Below, one piece after another: positions 52,225 to 60,906 of a DNA stretch of 64,000 nt. Every line of letters starts with the position of its first letter. Position 1 is the stretch's first letter. The notes under the pieces were generated by a model that did no database searches, was not told the origin of the DNA, and saw only the letters and a program-made list of their open reading frames with translations. The position numbers and the translations under genes are program-made. Origin of the DNA: Lachnospiraceae bacterium M18-1 (GTDB lineage Bacteria; Bacillota; Clostridia; Lachnospirales; Lachnospiraceae). The stretch is taken from assembly GCA_000403295.2 (NCBI GenBank), contig KE159605.1:1944193-2008192 (forward strand), in the 5' to 3' direction.

Positions 52225-53163
52225 TCAGACCTCAATCCGTTTATCCAGCTTATGATACAGCATGTCTACAAGGGTATTCATCACCAGGATCACCACTGCG
52301 ATCAATACGATGACTGCCTCCACCACCGGATAGTCCCGTTTGGAAATAGAACTGATCAGCGTCCTGCCGATGCCGGGAATCCCAAACACATGCTCCACGA
52401 CGATACTGTTTGCGATCATATCTGCAACCGCCATCCCCAGAAATGTGACCACCGGAACAATCCCGTTTCGGAATACATGGCACAGCATGACCCTCCACGG
52501 ACTGCTGCCCCGGCTGTAAGCGGTCCGCACATAGTCCTGATGCAACTCTGCGATCAGCGAATTTCGGAGCATTTTCGTCGTCATGGCAGCCCTGGGAAGT
52601 GCGATCGCCAGGGACGGAAGGATCAGGTAGCCAAGGAATCCCGCCAGGCTCTCCGTATAGGACACATATCCCCCCGGAGTAAACCAGCGGAATACCAGCC
52701 CGAAGATCACGGTGAACATGATCCCGATAAAAAACGGCGGAACCGACATCGTCACCTGATTGAGGATCAAAAACATCCGGTCGAAAAAATGGTTCTCATA
52801 CCGGGCACTCAGAATACTCACCGGAAGAGACAACAGCAGCGTAAAACAAAATGCAAGAACCGTCATGGCAACCGTGATGGGAAGCTTCTCCCCGATCATC
52901 TCCCGCACCGGGATCTGATAAAAATAGGATCTGCCCATATCCCCTGCCAGAAAATCTTTTCCCCACTGCACATAGCGCTCCGGCAGGGGCCGGTTCAGCC
53001 CCATCTCCTCCCGCAGCGCCTGCACTTTGCTTTCCGTTGCTTCCGTGCCCAGGATGGTCCTGGCCGGATCTCCCGGGATCACTTCAAATGCAAAGAAGGC
53101 AAGTATGCTGACAATTAATAATGTGATTATAAGACCAATGATTTTTTTGATAATATATTTCAT
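52225..53163 (-). CDS. ABC transporter permease (DppB type)
   Basis: 312 residues, six transmembrane helices, with FFAFEVIPGDPARTILG near the N-terminus, ILSARYENHFFDR, and EAA-loop LHQDYVRTAYSRGSSPWRVM. Partner of the DppC-type permease. No unusual features. Confidence 0.93.
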   Translation of the reverse strand: MKYIIKKIIGLIITLLIVSILAFFAFEVIPGDPARTILGTEATESKVQALREEMGLNRPLPERYVQWGKDFLAGDMGRSYFYQIPVREMIGEKLPITVAMTVLAFCFTLLLSLPVSILSARYENHFFDRMFLILNQVTMSVPPFFIGIMFTVIFGLVFRWFTPGGYVSYTESLAGFLGYLILPSLAIALPRAAMTTKMLRNSLIAELHQDYVRTAYSRGSSPWRVMLCHVFRNGIVPVVTFLGMAVADMIANSIVVEHVFGIPGIGRTLISSISKRDYPVVEAVIVLIAVVILVMNTLVDMLYHKLDKRIEV

Positions 53164-53247
53164 ACCTGCCCCCTGTTGTTTTTTCTATTGCTTATTTGTT
53201 TTCATACAGAAACGGAATCTGTTTCCTGTCTCTCACCTATGTGCATC

Positions 53248-54798
53248 CTATTCTACCATGTAGATCGTGGACATATCCTGTACATACAGCGGATAGAACT
53301 CATATCCGTCGAAGTTATCGCTGATCGCGACCATATTTGCCAGATCCTGGATATATACATTTGCCGCACGCTCCGCCAGGATCCCTTCCGCTTCTTTATA
53401 CAGCTTTACCTTCTCGTCTTCATCTGTGGTGGCGATGGCTTCCTGGAACACTTTATCATATTCTTCATCACTGAATTTGATGAAATTCCCATGGCCGTCT
53501 GTCGTAAAACGTTCCAGCATAGCCCGTGCGGAAAGGTTCGACGCGTCCACACCAACCACCGTAGATTCAAATTTGCTGTTGGCATAGACCTCCTCCAGCC
53601 ATGCTTCCCACTCCACCGGCTTGATGGTCGCATTGACGCCGATATTTTTCAGCTGCTCCACGATCACCTGGGCCGTGTCCACATGGGGCTTGTCCGCCGC
53701 GCTGACCGTGATCTCCAGGTCAAATCCATCGGCATACCCGGCTTCTTTCAGAAGTTCCTTTGCCTTCTCATAGTCTTGCTCATAGTAAGCGGAATATTCC
53801 TCGTCAAAATACTTTTTCAGCCCCGGATACATGCTCGTCCCGATCCGCGCGCCTTTTCCGTCCGCGATCATATCCATGATCTCCTGAGGATCAATGGCAT
53901 AGCAGAGCGCCTGCCTGACCTTCTCGTTGTTCAGCGGCTCCACGGAATTGTTCAGATACAATGCCTGCACCAGGTTCATGGTTCCCTCTTCCACATGGAA
54001 GCCTTCCGTCAGCTCCGCCGCCTGGCTGACCGTCAGGCGCATGGCCATATCGATGGAACCGCCTTTTAAGTTCGTCACCAGCATATCGGCATCCGCCACC
54101 ACCCGAAATTCCACCTCATCCAGATGTGCCTTCTCTCCCCAGTATTCCTCATTTTTCACAATGATCACATTCTCCTGGGGATTCCGGGAGTCATACTTGA
54201 ACGGGCCAGTCCCGATCGGATCTGTCTCCAGCTCTTCATAATCCTTTGGCACGATAGCGGTGGTCATGTACGCCAGAAATTCCGTATTGGCCTCTGACAG
54301 CCGGATCTCTACCGTCTTTTCATCCGGGATCTCCACACTCTCTACAATAGAATACGCCGATACCAATGGATCCCCATTCGACGTATCGGCGCACTTGTCA
54401 ATTGAATATTTAACATCCTCGGCAGTCACAGCATCCCCATTGTGAAACTTCACACCTTCGCGGAGTGTAAAGGTATACACCTTCGCGTCCTCGGAAATCT
54501 CGTAGGATTCTGCGAGCGCTTCGATCAGATTACCATCACTGTCCGGCTTTACCAGACCTTCGTAAATGTTAAATAAAACCTCTTTTGTTCCTGCCGATAC
54601 TGCTCTGTGTGGGTCAAGACTGTCGAGATCCTGGGAAATACCAACCTTGATACTTCCACCCTCGACCGGGTTTTTACTCTTCGGAAGCTCATTCTCCGTT
54701 GTAGACTCGGGCTCCTTCTTGTCACCTGAACATCCGCTCAGTGCAACAGATACTGCCATCGTAAGCATCAAAAGAATACTAGTGATTCTTCTTTTCAT
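53248..54798 (-). CDS. Extracellular solute-binding lipoprotein, family 5
   Basis: 516 residues. Lipoprotein signal MKRRITSILLMLTMAVSVAL with lipobox SGC (Cys about 23). SBP_bac_5 fold with DLDSLDPHRAVSAGTKEVLFN, FTLREGVKFHNGDAVTAEDV. It probably binds peptides, nickel chelates or other small solutes. It directly follows the ketopantoate-reductase-like gene (46 bp), so the transporter could serve the same metabolic cluster; the ligand is unknown. Confidence 0.92.
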   Translation of the reverse strand: MKRRITSILLMLTMAVSVALSGCSGDKKEPESTTENELPKSKNPVEGGSIKVGISQDLDSLDPHRAVSAGTKEVLFNIYEGLVKPDSDGNLIEALAESYEISEDAKVYTFTLREGVKFHNGDAVTAEDVKYSIDKCADTSNGDPLVSAYSIVESVEIPDEKTVEIRLSEANTEFLAYMTTAIVPKDYEELETDPIGTGPFKYDSRNPQENVIIVKNEEYWGEKAHLDEVEFRVVADADMLVTNLKGGSIDMAMRLTVSQAAELTEGFHVEEGTMNLVQALYLNNSVEPLNNEKVRQALCYAIDPQEIMDMIADGKGARIGTSMYPGLKKYFDEEYSAYYEQDYEKAKELLKEAGYADGFDLEITVSAADKPHVDTAQVIVEQLKNIGVNATIKPVEWEAWLEEVYANSKFESTVVGVDASNLSARAMLERFTTDGHGNFIKFSDEEYDKVFQEAIATTDEDEKVKLYKEAEGILAERAANVYIQDLANMVAISDNFDGYEFYPLYVQDMSTIYMVE

Positions 54799-54844
54799 GT
54801 TTTGTCTCCTTCTTCAAATAACCTCCATTATTAAATTGTCAACT

Positions 54845-55834
54845 TTATTTTAAAGGAAGCACTGCGGTTTGGCAAGTTTTTATTTTGGTACAATCCGTTA
54901 TGGTATTACTCAGCCTTTTATACATCCGTACTGTCACAGGAACCTTTACCCCCAGCCGTGCGGCTTCTTTCACCATATATCCGCTGAAGGTCTCGAGTTC
55001 CGTCTCTTTTCCTCCCCAGACATCCCTCTGCAGGGAACTGGTAGCGTCCTCTGACAGTTCTTCGTAGAACCTTTTGATCATCTTTTCCGCATCCTCTTTT
55101 TGGATGTTTACACCTCTGGCCGCTGCCACCTCATATGCCTCATAAATGAGCTGCTCATATTCTTTGGCTTTATCCGGATTTCTCCGCAGTTCACCGATCG
55201 TATTGTTATAACAGGCAGTTGAAACATTATACGCACAATTCAAGATATATTTTTTCCAGATATCCTGTTCAATATCTTTTGAAATCTTATGGTGGATCCC
55301 TGCATTTCTCAAAAGTTCTGATACCTGTTCAACTGCGTATGCTTCTTTCTCTATCCTGGTCCCGATCCGCAGGCTTGCAAAGTTCCCCTGCTGGGTTATA
55401 GAGTGATCCGGATTCGCAAATGCGACAATATAGATCACGGTATCTATTACGATTCCTTTTTTCAGATATTTTCGTACCCGCTCTCCTACATCTGCCCCGT
55501 TCATGACCGGGATAATGACCGTATCCTTCTCCACGATTCCTCTGATCTGGTGACATACTTCTTCAAGAGAATAATTCTTTACACAAATAAATATATAGTC
55601 CTGCGGCTCCATCTGATCTGCGGAGGATACCACCTCATGAGGCATCACAGATAACTCGCCATGATGATCGCTGTGTACCCTGATTCCTGCTCTGCGGATC
55701 GCTTCCCCCCGTCTGCCTCTTGCCGCTGCCGTCACATTGGGATATTCTGCTGCCAGCATTGCAGCTGTATATCCCCCTACTCCGCCGATCCCGATTACTG
55801 CTATCTTCTTATCCTTATATTCCTGCTGTCTCAT
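54845..55834 (-). CDS. Ketopantoate reductase-like protein (PanE/ApbA family)
   Basis: About 329 residues from the ATG at 55834 (an upstream GTG at 55846 is less likely). Rossmann motif KKIAVIGIGGVGGYTAAML, then YIFICVKNYSLEEV, PVMNGADVGERV, and the ApbA C-terminal domain with the catalytic Lys region NCAYNVSTACYNNTIGEL. Family members reduce 2-ketoacids such as ketopantoate with NADPH. Its place between the glycyl radical enzyme and the ABC operon suggests it might reduce a 2-keto or aldehyde product of that pathway rather than make pantoate; this is inference. A hairpin separates it from the enzyme gene. Confidence 0.85.
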   Translation of the reverse strand: MRQQEYKDKKIAVIGIGGVGGYTAAMLAAEYPNVTAAARGRRGEAIRRAGIRVHSDHHGELSVMPHEVVSSADQMEPQDYIFICVKNYSLEEVCHQIRGIVEKDTVIIPVMNGADVGERVRKYLKKGIVIDTVIYIVAFANPDHSITQQGNFASLRIGTRIEKEAYAVEQVSELLRNAGIHHKISKDIEQDIWKKYILNCAYNVSTACYNNTIGELRRNPDKAKEYEQLIYEAYEVAAARGVNIQKEDAEKMIKRFYEELSEDATSSLQRDVWGGKETELETFSGYMVKEAARLGVKVPVTVRMYKRLSNTITDCTKIKTCQTAVLPLK

Positions 55835-55875
55835 CGTTGATCCCACCCTGCTTATATTTTATCAAACTAAAATAC

Positions 55876-55920
55876 AGAAAACCTGCCGCCGGCAGCTTTT
55901 CTGCATACGATAGTATTCAA
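55876..55920 (+). repeat. Dispersed hairpin unit, copy 2
   Basis: AGAAAACCTGC, loop, GGCAGCTTTTCT then ATACGATAGTATT, close to the unit at 24944-24990. Located between the ketopantoate-reductase-like start and the glycyl radical enzyme stop. Confidence 0.65.
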
Positions 55921-55921
55921 A

Positions 55922-55949
55922 AGACTGCCGCAAAATCCCGCGGCAGTCT
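55922..55949 (-). terminator. Terminator of the glycyl radical enzyme gene
   Basis: AGACTGCCGC (55922-55931) pairs with GCGGCAGTCT (55940-55949). The minus strand then reads TTTGAATAC. It lies 22 bp past the stop at 55971. Confidence 0.7.
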
Positions 55950-55970
55950 CTTGTTTCTTGAATATTTCCT

Positions 55971-58460
55971 CTAAAAATGAAGCTCTGTACGCTGGATCAA
56001 GTCCTTCTGCAGCGGCTTGCCAAGCTCCACAAAGTAAGCGCTGTATCCGGCAACACGTACCAGCATATCCTTATAATCTTCCGGTTTTTTCTGAGCGGCC
56101 CTCATCGTTGCCGAACTCATAATATTGAACTGTACATGCATTGGCTTCTTCGCAATATACTCGTCAATAAAGCTTACCAGATTATCTCTTCCCTCAATAC
56201 CTGCTACAGATTCCTGCGGGAATTTCAGGTTCATCAATGTTCCGTTTGTAGCAAGGCTGTGGTCAACTTTGGCAAGTGAATTTACCACTGCTGTCGGCCC
56301 GTTGATATCGTGTGAGCAGCAGTCCGTATGTACCGGCCCCATATTATCAGAGATTGCTTCTCCCTTCTTCCGTCCGTCAACAGAAGCATTCGTATTCATT
56401 CCCATGGCAACATTTGCATTGACGGAATATACGCCTGGGCTGAAAATTCCGCCTCTCGGATTTTTCCTTCCGCTGATATGCCTGCAGTAGCATTCAAACA
56501 TATACTTAAACAGTTCATCTGCATAATCGTCATCATTGCCATAATGGTGGACCTTGGAGCTGTTCACATATGCATACAGCTTCTCATAGCCCTTCCAGTT
56601 ATTCTTAACCGCATCCAGCAGCTCCGCGCCTGTGCAGCGCTTCTCGTCAAATATAAGCTGCTTGATCGATGCCAGTGAGTCTGCGCAGGTTGCCATTCCG
56701 CTTGCCTGCGGTCCTGTACCGTTATACTTTGCCCCGCCTTCTGTCACATCTTTGCCGGAAGCGACACAGTCTGCATAGAACATAGACAGGTATGGAAGCG
56801 GCTTGATCTCTCTGTGGATATTATCGATGATGCACAGGCTGCTGCACATCTGATCTGTCCAATACTCAAACTGTGTATCCACGCTTGCAAGGACCTCGTC
56901 GAAGCTCTGATATGTCTCCAGACTTCCGGAATCCGGTCCAAGCTGCTTGCCTGTGTTCAAGCTGCGTCCCCCGTTCAGTACCATTTCCATCATCTTCGGT
57001 GTATTCACATATGCGGCGTCATGCCATCCGTACTCCTTGCCCGGAAGGCTGATCTCCACGCATCCTACCACACAGTAGTCCCTTGCTTCTTCCAGAGACA
57101 TGCCCTTCTTCATCATGCCCTGGATCGCCGGCTCGTCATTAAAAAGCTTTGGATGGCCATAACCGGCGCGGATACATTCCACCGTTTTGATCTTCAGCTC
57201 ATAGGGCGTGCCTTCATGCATACGCACGCAGACCCATGGATTCATCATACGCGTATGAGCCGAACCCTCCAGCATCAGCATCGTCAGGTCATTCGTGGCA
57301 TCTCTGCCCTCTTTATCCATTCCGCCGATCGTCAGAGATTCTCCGCCGAAGCCACGGCCGTTGCGCAGTGCCATGCTGCCTTTGTCCTTCAGCTTTGTCG
57401 GATTATTCATCTTCACATATTCAACCTCGATCAGTTCAAGCGCAAATTCTTTGCTGATCGTATTATTTTTCATATCCTCTTCATAGAACGGATACAGCCA
57501 CTGATCCATACGGCCATAAGAGATGGAATGTCCGTTGCTCTCTACCTGGATCAATGCCGTTGCGATATTGAACAGCTGCATTGCCTGCCAGAACGTCTTC
57601 GGCGCGCCGCCGGCTACCGCATGACAGTTCTCCGCGATCGCAAGGAGCTCTTCCTTCCGTTTTCCGTCTGTTTCTTTTGCCGCCATCTCCTCAGCCAGCA
57701 CCGCATAACGCTCCGTATACTTCTTCGCCGCCTGGTGCATGATGACCGCCGCCTGATAGAAATCTCTCTTGCTGCCATATTCCGGATCTCTCTTGCTGAG
57801 TCCTGCAAGCTTTTCTTCTGCTTCTTTGATCAGTCCGTCAAATCCGAGGCTCATAAGCCTTGGATAATCAATCGCCAGATGTCCTGTTCCCGCATAGTGG
57901 TAGAGGTTTGTCTGGAAGATCTTCTCTCCTACCTCCGAGCCCTTCTTCTGGTCCTCATCCAGCCTTGCATTGACTGCGTCATCTATGGTCTTGCCCTGCC
58001 ACCACTTACAGAGCTCAACCGTCTCCTGACGTTCCTCGTCATTTCTGAAATAGAACTGGTCATGATCACGCTCTTCAAACGGAGAATGCAGCACCTCTTC
58101 GATAATCCAGTTGACGGAAAATTCCGGATAGATCGGAGATGCTTTCGCCGGCGCCGCGATTTCTCCCACGATCAGATCTTCATCATAAATATAAAGGGTC
58201 GTGTTAAGAAGTACATTCTCAAATGCATACGCACATACAAGTTTTCTGGAAAGTCCTGACTTTTCATACTTCTTATAGGTTTCTGTCACCAGTCTCAGTC
58301 TCTCCACATCAATGTCATAATTCCTGTCCAGGAATGTCTGCCTCAGATGGTTGACACGAGGAAACGGTGACCAGTCCTCGTGATGAACCTGGTATCCAAG
58401 ACTGTAGGTCTTGTCAAAAGGTTCTGTTCCGCATGCGTTTGTGTGTGTTTGATCTTTCAT
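55971..58460 (-). CDS. Glycyl radical enzyme, diol-dehydratase-type
   Basis: 829 residues, similar in length to propanediol-type and sulfonate-acting glycyl radical enzymes. The thiyl site is CVVGCVE, with Cys467 and Glu469. Asp481 in PGKEYGWHDAA is 14 residues after the Cys, as in glycerol dehydratase (C433, E435, D447). GHSIS at 310-314 matches the H281-S282 pair, and His188 in LYHYAGTGHLAIDYP could match H164. The glycyl motif is RVAGYSAYF (Gly about 805). These suggest 1,2-diol dehydration. Partners (activase, iron ADH, ADP-forming CoA ligase) fit DHPS or propanediol/glycerol use. A strict choline or isethionate enzyme is less likely. Substrate unproven. Confidence 0.85.
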   Translation of the reverse strand: MKDQTHTNACGTEPFDKTYSLGYQVHHEDWSPFPRVNHLRQTFLDRNYDIDVERLRLVTETYKKYEKSGLSRKLVCAYAFENVLLNTTLYIYDEDLIVGEIAAPAKASPIYPEFSVNWIIEEVLHSPFEERDHDQFYFRNDEERQETVELCKWWQGKTIDDAVNARLDEDQKKGSEVGEKIFQTNLYHYAGTGHLAIDYPRLMSLGFDGLIKEAEEKLAGLSKRDPEYGSKRDFYQAAVIMHQAAKKYTERYAVLAEEMAAKETDGKRKEELLAIAENCHAVAGGAPKTFWQAMQLFNIATALIQVESNGHSISYGRMDQWLYPFYEEDMKNNTISKEFALELIEVEYVKMNNPTKLKDKGSMALRNGRGFGGESLTIGGMDKEGRDATNDLTMLMLEGSAHTRMMNPWVCVRMHEGTPYELKIKTVECIRAGYGHPKLFNDEPAIQGMMKKGMSLEEARDYCVVGCVEISLPGKEYGWHDAAYVNTPKMMEMVLNGGRSLNTGKQLGPDSGSLETYQSFDEVLASVDTQFEYWTDQMCSSLCIIDNIHREIKPLPYLSMFYADCVASGKDVTEGGAKYNGTGPQASGMATCADSLASIKQLIFDEKRCTGAELLDAVKNNWKGYEKLYAYVNSSKVHHYGNDDDYADELFKYMFECYCRHISGRKNPRGGIFSPGVYSVNANVAMGMNTNASVDGRKKGEAISDNMGPVHTDCCSHDINGPTAVVNSLAKVDHSLATNGTLMNLKFPQESVAGIEGRDNLVSFIDEYIAKKPMHVQFNIMSSATMRAAQKKPEDYKDMLVRVAGYSAYFVELGKPLQKDLIQRTELHF

Positions 58461-58512
58461 TTTAGCTCCTCCTTCACATAGAAATAAAATTTTTGTGGTT
58501 TTATATTATTTA

Positions 58513-59463
58513 TCATTCTTTTTCCTTCGTTCCTACCAGGCAGTGAATCCCCCGGCTGTTAAAATAATCCGCGATCTTCGATACATGCTTCTGGAACTGT
58601 CTGCGGTTCACTTTCACGCCTTCCATTTTGTACGGGAGGTCCAACGATGTATATTTTTCTTCACCAAGTCTCATAAAGCTCAAAAGCTGAAGGGTCCTGA
58701 CCCGTCCCTGCATCTCGTTCAGTATAAAATCTGCCGTTGCTTCCAGATTTTCTGCATCGTCATTTACATTCGGGATCACGGGGATCCGCAGGATCAGTTC
58801 TCTGTTCTCATCGGCCAGCCGCTTCAGGTTCTCCAGAATTTTCTCATTATGCACCCCGGTATGCTTCTTATGAATCTCAGAATCCATATGCTTAATATCG
58901 GAGATGATCAGGTCCGTAAAAGGCAGTATTTTTTCTACCTCTTTCCATTCTCCGTAAAAGGTAGATTCAAAGCAGGTGTGGATTCCTTCTTCCTTACAGG
59001 CCTTCATAAGTTCTGCCGCAAAATCAGCCTGAACAAGAGGATCTCCGCCCGAAAGCGTCACGCCTCCGCCTGAGCTGTCATAATACCCCTTGTCCTTGAG
59101 GATTTCGTTCATACAGTCTTCGACAGACATTTTCTTTCCCCACTTCTTGACCGCATCTGACGGACAGGCATCATAGCAGGCAAGGCAGTTGGTACACTTA
59201 CTCCGGTCAATAGAACCGATCCTCCCCCGCTTAAACAGGATCACGCCTTCCTGCGGACAGGCATCTTCACACATTCCGCAGTTCTTCCGCAGGATACATT
59301 GGGATTTGTAGATTCCAGGCTCGCTCTGCATCTTCCAGCTTTCGGGATTACTGCACCAATCACATCTCAGCGGACACCCCTTCAAAAACAATTCCGTTCG
59401 CAGGCCTGGTCCGTCGTGGATCGTGAAGCGCTGAACATTAAAAATAATTCCTTGCTGTGACAA
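58513..59463 (-). CDS. Glycyl radical enzyme activating protein (radical SAM)
   Basis: 316 residues. CxxxCxxC radical SAM motif at Cys30, 34, 37 (KGCPLRCDWCSNP), then two ferredoxin-type clusters (CILRKNCGMCEDACP; CTNCLACYDACP), and SAM-binding GGGVTLSGGDPL. It abstracts a hydrogen from the glycine of the partner enzyme downstream (53-bp gap). The three-cluster type fits activases for the diol/choline/sulfonate glycyl radical enzymes rather than pyruvate formate-lyase. First gene of the AE-GRE unit. Confidence 0.95.
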   Translation of the reverse strand: MSQQGIIFNVQRFTIHDGPGLRTELFLKGCPLRCDWCSNPESWKMQSEPGIYKSQCILRKNCGMCEDACPQEGVILFKRGRIGSIDRSKCTNCLACYDACPSDAVKKWGKKMSVEDCMNEILKDKGYYDSSGGGVTLSGGDPLVQADFAAELMKACKEEGIHTCFESTFYGEWKEVEKILPFTDLIISDIKHMDSEIHKKHTGVHNEKILENLKRLADENRELILRIPVIPNVNDDAENLEATADFILNEMQGRVRTLQLLSFMRLGEEKYTSLDLPYKMEGVKVNRRQFQKHVSKIADYFNSRGIHCLVGTKEKE

Positions 59464-59512
59464 TTTTCCTTCCTTTCCTCTATCGCCGTTTACTCGTTTC
59501 TCTATTGAGGAA

Positions 59513-59577
59513 AGTATACCAAATATCCCTATTCCTTTAAATCAGCCGTTCGCACTATTTTATATAAGGAATATTCC
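59513..59577 (-). promoter_or_regulatory. Control region of the activase/enzyme unit
   Basis: A -10 TATACT (59518-59513) lies about 50 bp upstream of the activase ATG. The palindrome GGAATATTCC (59568-59577) and a GGAATAGGGATAT-like half-site nearby (59522-59534) could be sites for the LuxR-type regulator. The rest of 59464-59645 shows no gene. Confidence 0.4.
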
Positions 59578-59645
59578 CTATCACCGCCATTCCCGCCCCG
59601 TCCGGATGAATCACAGAAGGAGCAGGGCGCCGTAAACGGGATCTC

Positions 59646-60752
59646 CTATCTCTGATTCTCCATCCACTTATAGAGCTGAAGCCGGTTATTTACACCGCAT
59701 TTCATATAAATATTCTGAACATGCTTCTTCACGGTATGGTAGCTCACGATCAGTTCGTCTGCGATCGCCTGGTATGTCAGGCCTTTGTGCATCAGCTCCG
59801 CTACCCGCTGCTCTGCGGGAGTAAGCGGCAGATTGGTCCCTGTAAATTCCGTATCTTTTTTCTTTTCTTTTGCAGAAATCGTGATCCAATGATAACGGTC
59901 TATGATTCCGTTTGAATAGCTCTGGTCATAGGTGTATATTTTAAAAATATAATTTTTGATCACACGGGTCCGGACGGAATTTTCCGTAACCGCCTCCTCC
60001 GTGTCTCCTAACAGGAACGGCAGCCAGCTGCACGGAGCTGTGCTGCTGATCTGCTCTTCTATGGCGCTTCCCAGGATATCCTTCAGATACTCCTGGGCCG
60101 TCTTGTTGTAGCTCATGATATGCATAAAATCATCCGTCACGAGATAAGCCTTCTCACCGGACTGGATGATCTCGCTTTGAATATTCGCGACGATCTTGGC
60201 CTGTTCGTATTTTTTAAAATTTTTATATGCATTGGCGAGATATACGTATATTTTATTGAGTTTTTCTATTTCTTCCTCCGAAAAATCACCATCTTCTTTA
60301 CTTTTAAAAAATGATACCTGGATATATGCATTGATTCCAAATGCCATTGTCACACTGTAATGTGCCTGAAAATTTTCTTCTAAAAATCTGACATACGCGG
60401 AATGGCTGTAATCTTCAGAACGGATGATGTCCGTTGATTTATACAGTCTTGGAGTCACATTAAAGTATGTCAGATGATCACGGACCGCTTCTTCATGAAG
60501 TACGTACCTGACCACATCATTTGCAATATATTTCCGGTATGGATGTGACGCGCTGTCAAGAAGTACCCCGTTTCGATGGGTCCAGGAGAGAAATTTCCCC
60601 TCCGTATCAAAATAAGAGATCAGGACATCCCTCAATCCAAAGTTCCGTTCCAGAGAATCCAGCAGCACAACTCCGAAAAATTCTCTTGCAGAAATCTGAT
60701 GTTCCGACATTTCCGAGAAAAAATTCATACGCCCTTCATCTTCGTATATCAT
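59646..60752 (-). CDS. LuxR-type transcriptional regulator
   Basis: 368 residues from the ATG at 60752 (GGGAGGAG at 60759-60766 with 6-nt spacing); the ATG at 60815 in the same frame has no such site and lies inside an inverted repeat. The C-terminal GerE-type helix-turn-helix is at about 305-365 (LTPAEQRVAELMHKGLTYQA, YHTVKKHVQNIYMKC). The long N-terminal part has no receiver domain but resembles PAS/GAF-like sensors. It probably controls the glycyl radical cluster, lying between the alcohol dehydrogenase and activase genes. Effector unknown. Confidence 0.88.
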   Translation of the reverse strand: MIYEDEGRMNFFSEMSEHQISAREFFGVVLLDSLERNFGLRDVLISYFDTEGKFLSWTHRNGVLLDSASHPYRKYIANDVVRYVLHEEAVRDHLTYFNVTPRLYKSTDIIRSEDYSHSAYVRFLEENFQAHYSVTMAFGINAYIQVSFFKSKEDGDFSEEEIEKLNKIYVYLANAYKNFKKYEQAKIVANIQSEIIQSGEKAYLVTDDFMHIMSYNKTAQEYLKDILGSAIEEQISSTAPCSWLPFLLGDTEEAVTENSVRTRVIKNYIFKIYTYDQSYSNGIIDRYHWITISAKEKKKDTEFTGTNLPLTPAEQRVAELMHKGLTYQAIADELIVSYHTVKKHVQNIYMKCGVNNRLQLYKWMENQR

Positions 60753-60779
60753 ACCATGCTCCTCCCGTACCAAATCTAT

Positions 60780-60898
60780 ATTAGGGACAGTATTCCGAAA
60801 TTCCAGCCTGCTCATACATCCGCAAAATCGTGCTCACGCACTCTTACGTCTGTTAACGCAGCAGTACAGTTGGAAAAATTCAAAATACTGTCCCCAAT
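60780..60898. repeat. Paired inverted repeats upstream of the LuxR gene
   Basis: ATTAGGGACAGTATTCC (60780-60796) on the plus strand mirrors AATACTGTCCCCAAT (60884-60898), extending with GAAATTCC versus GGAAAAATTC. The two about 25-bp sites are inverted and about 70 bp apart between the alcohol dehydrogenase stop and the LuxR ATG; probable operators. Confidence 0.6.
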
Positions 60899-60906
60899 GT
60901 GATATT

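Noticed and set aside
56814..58259. Plus-strand frame of 481 codons
   Set aside because: Antisense to the glycyl radical enzyme; no recognisable protein.
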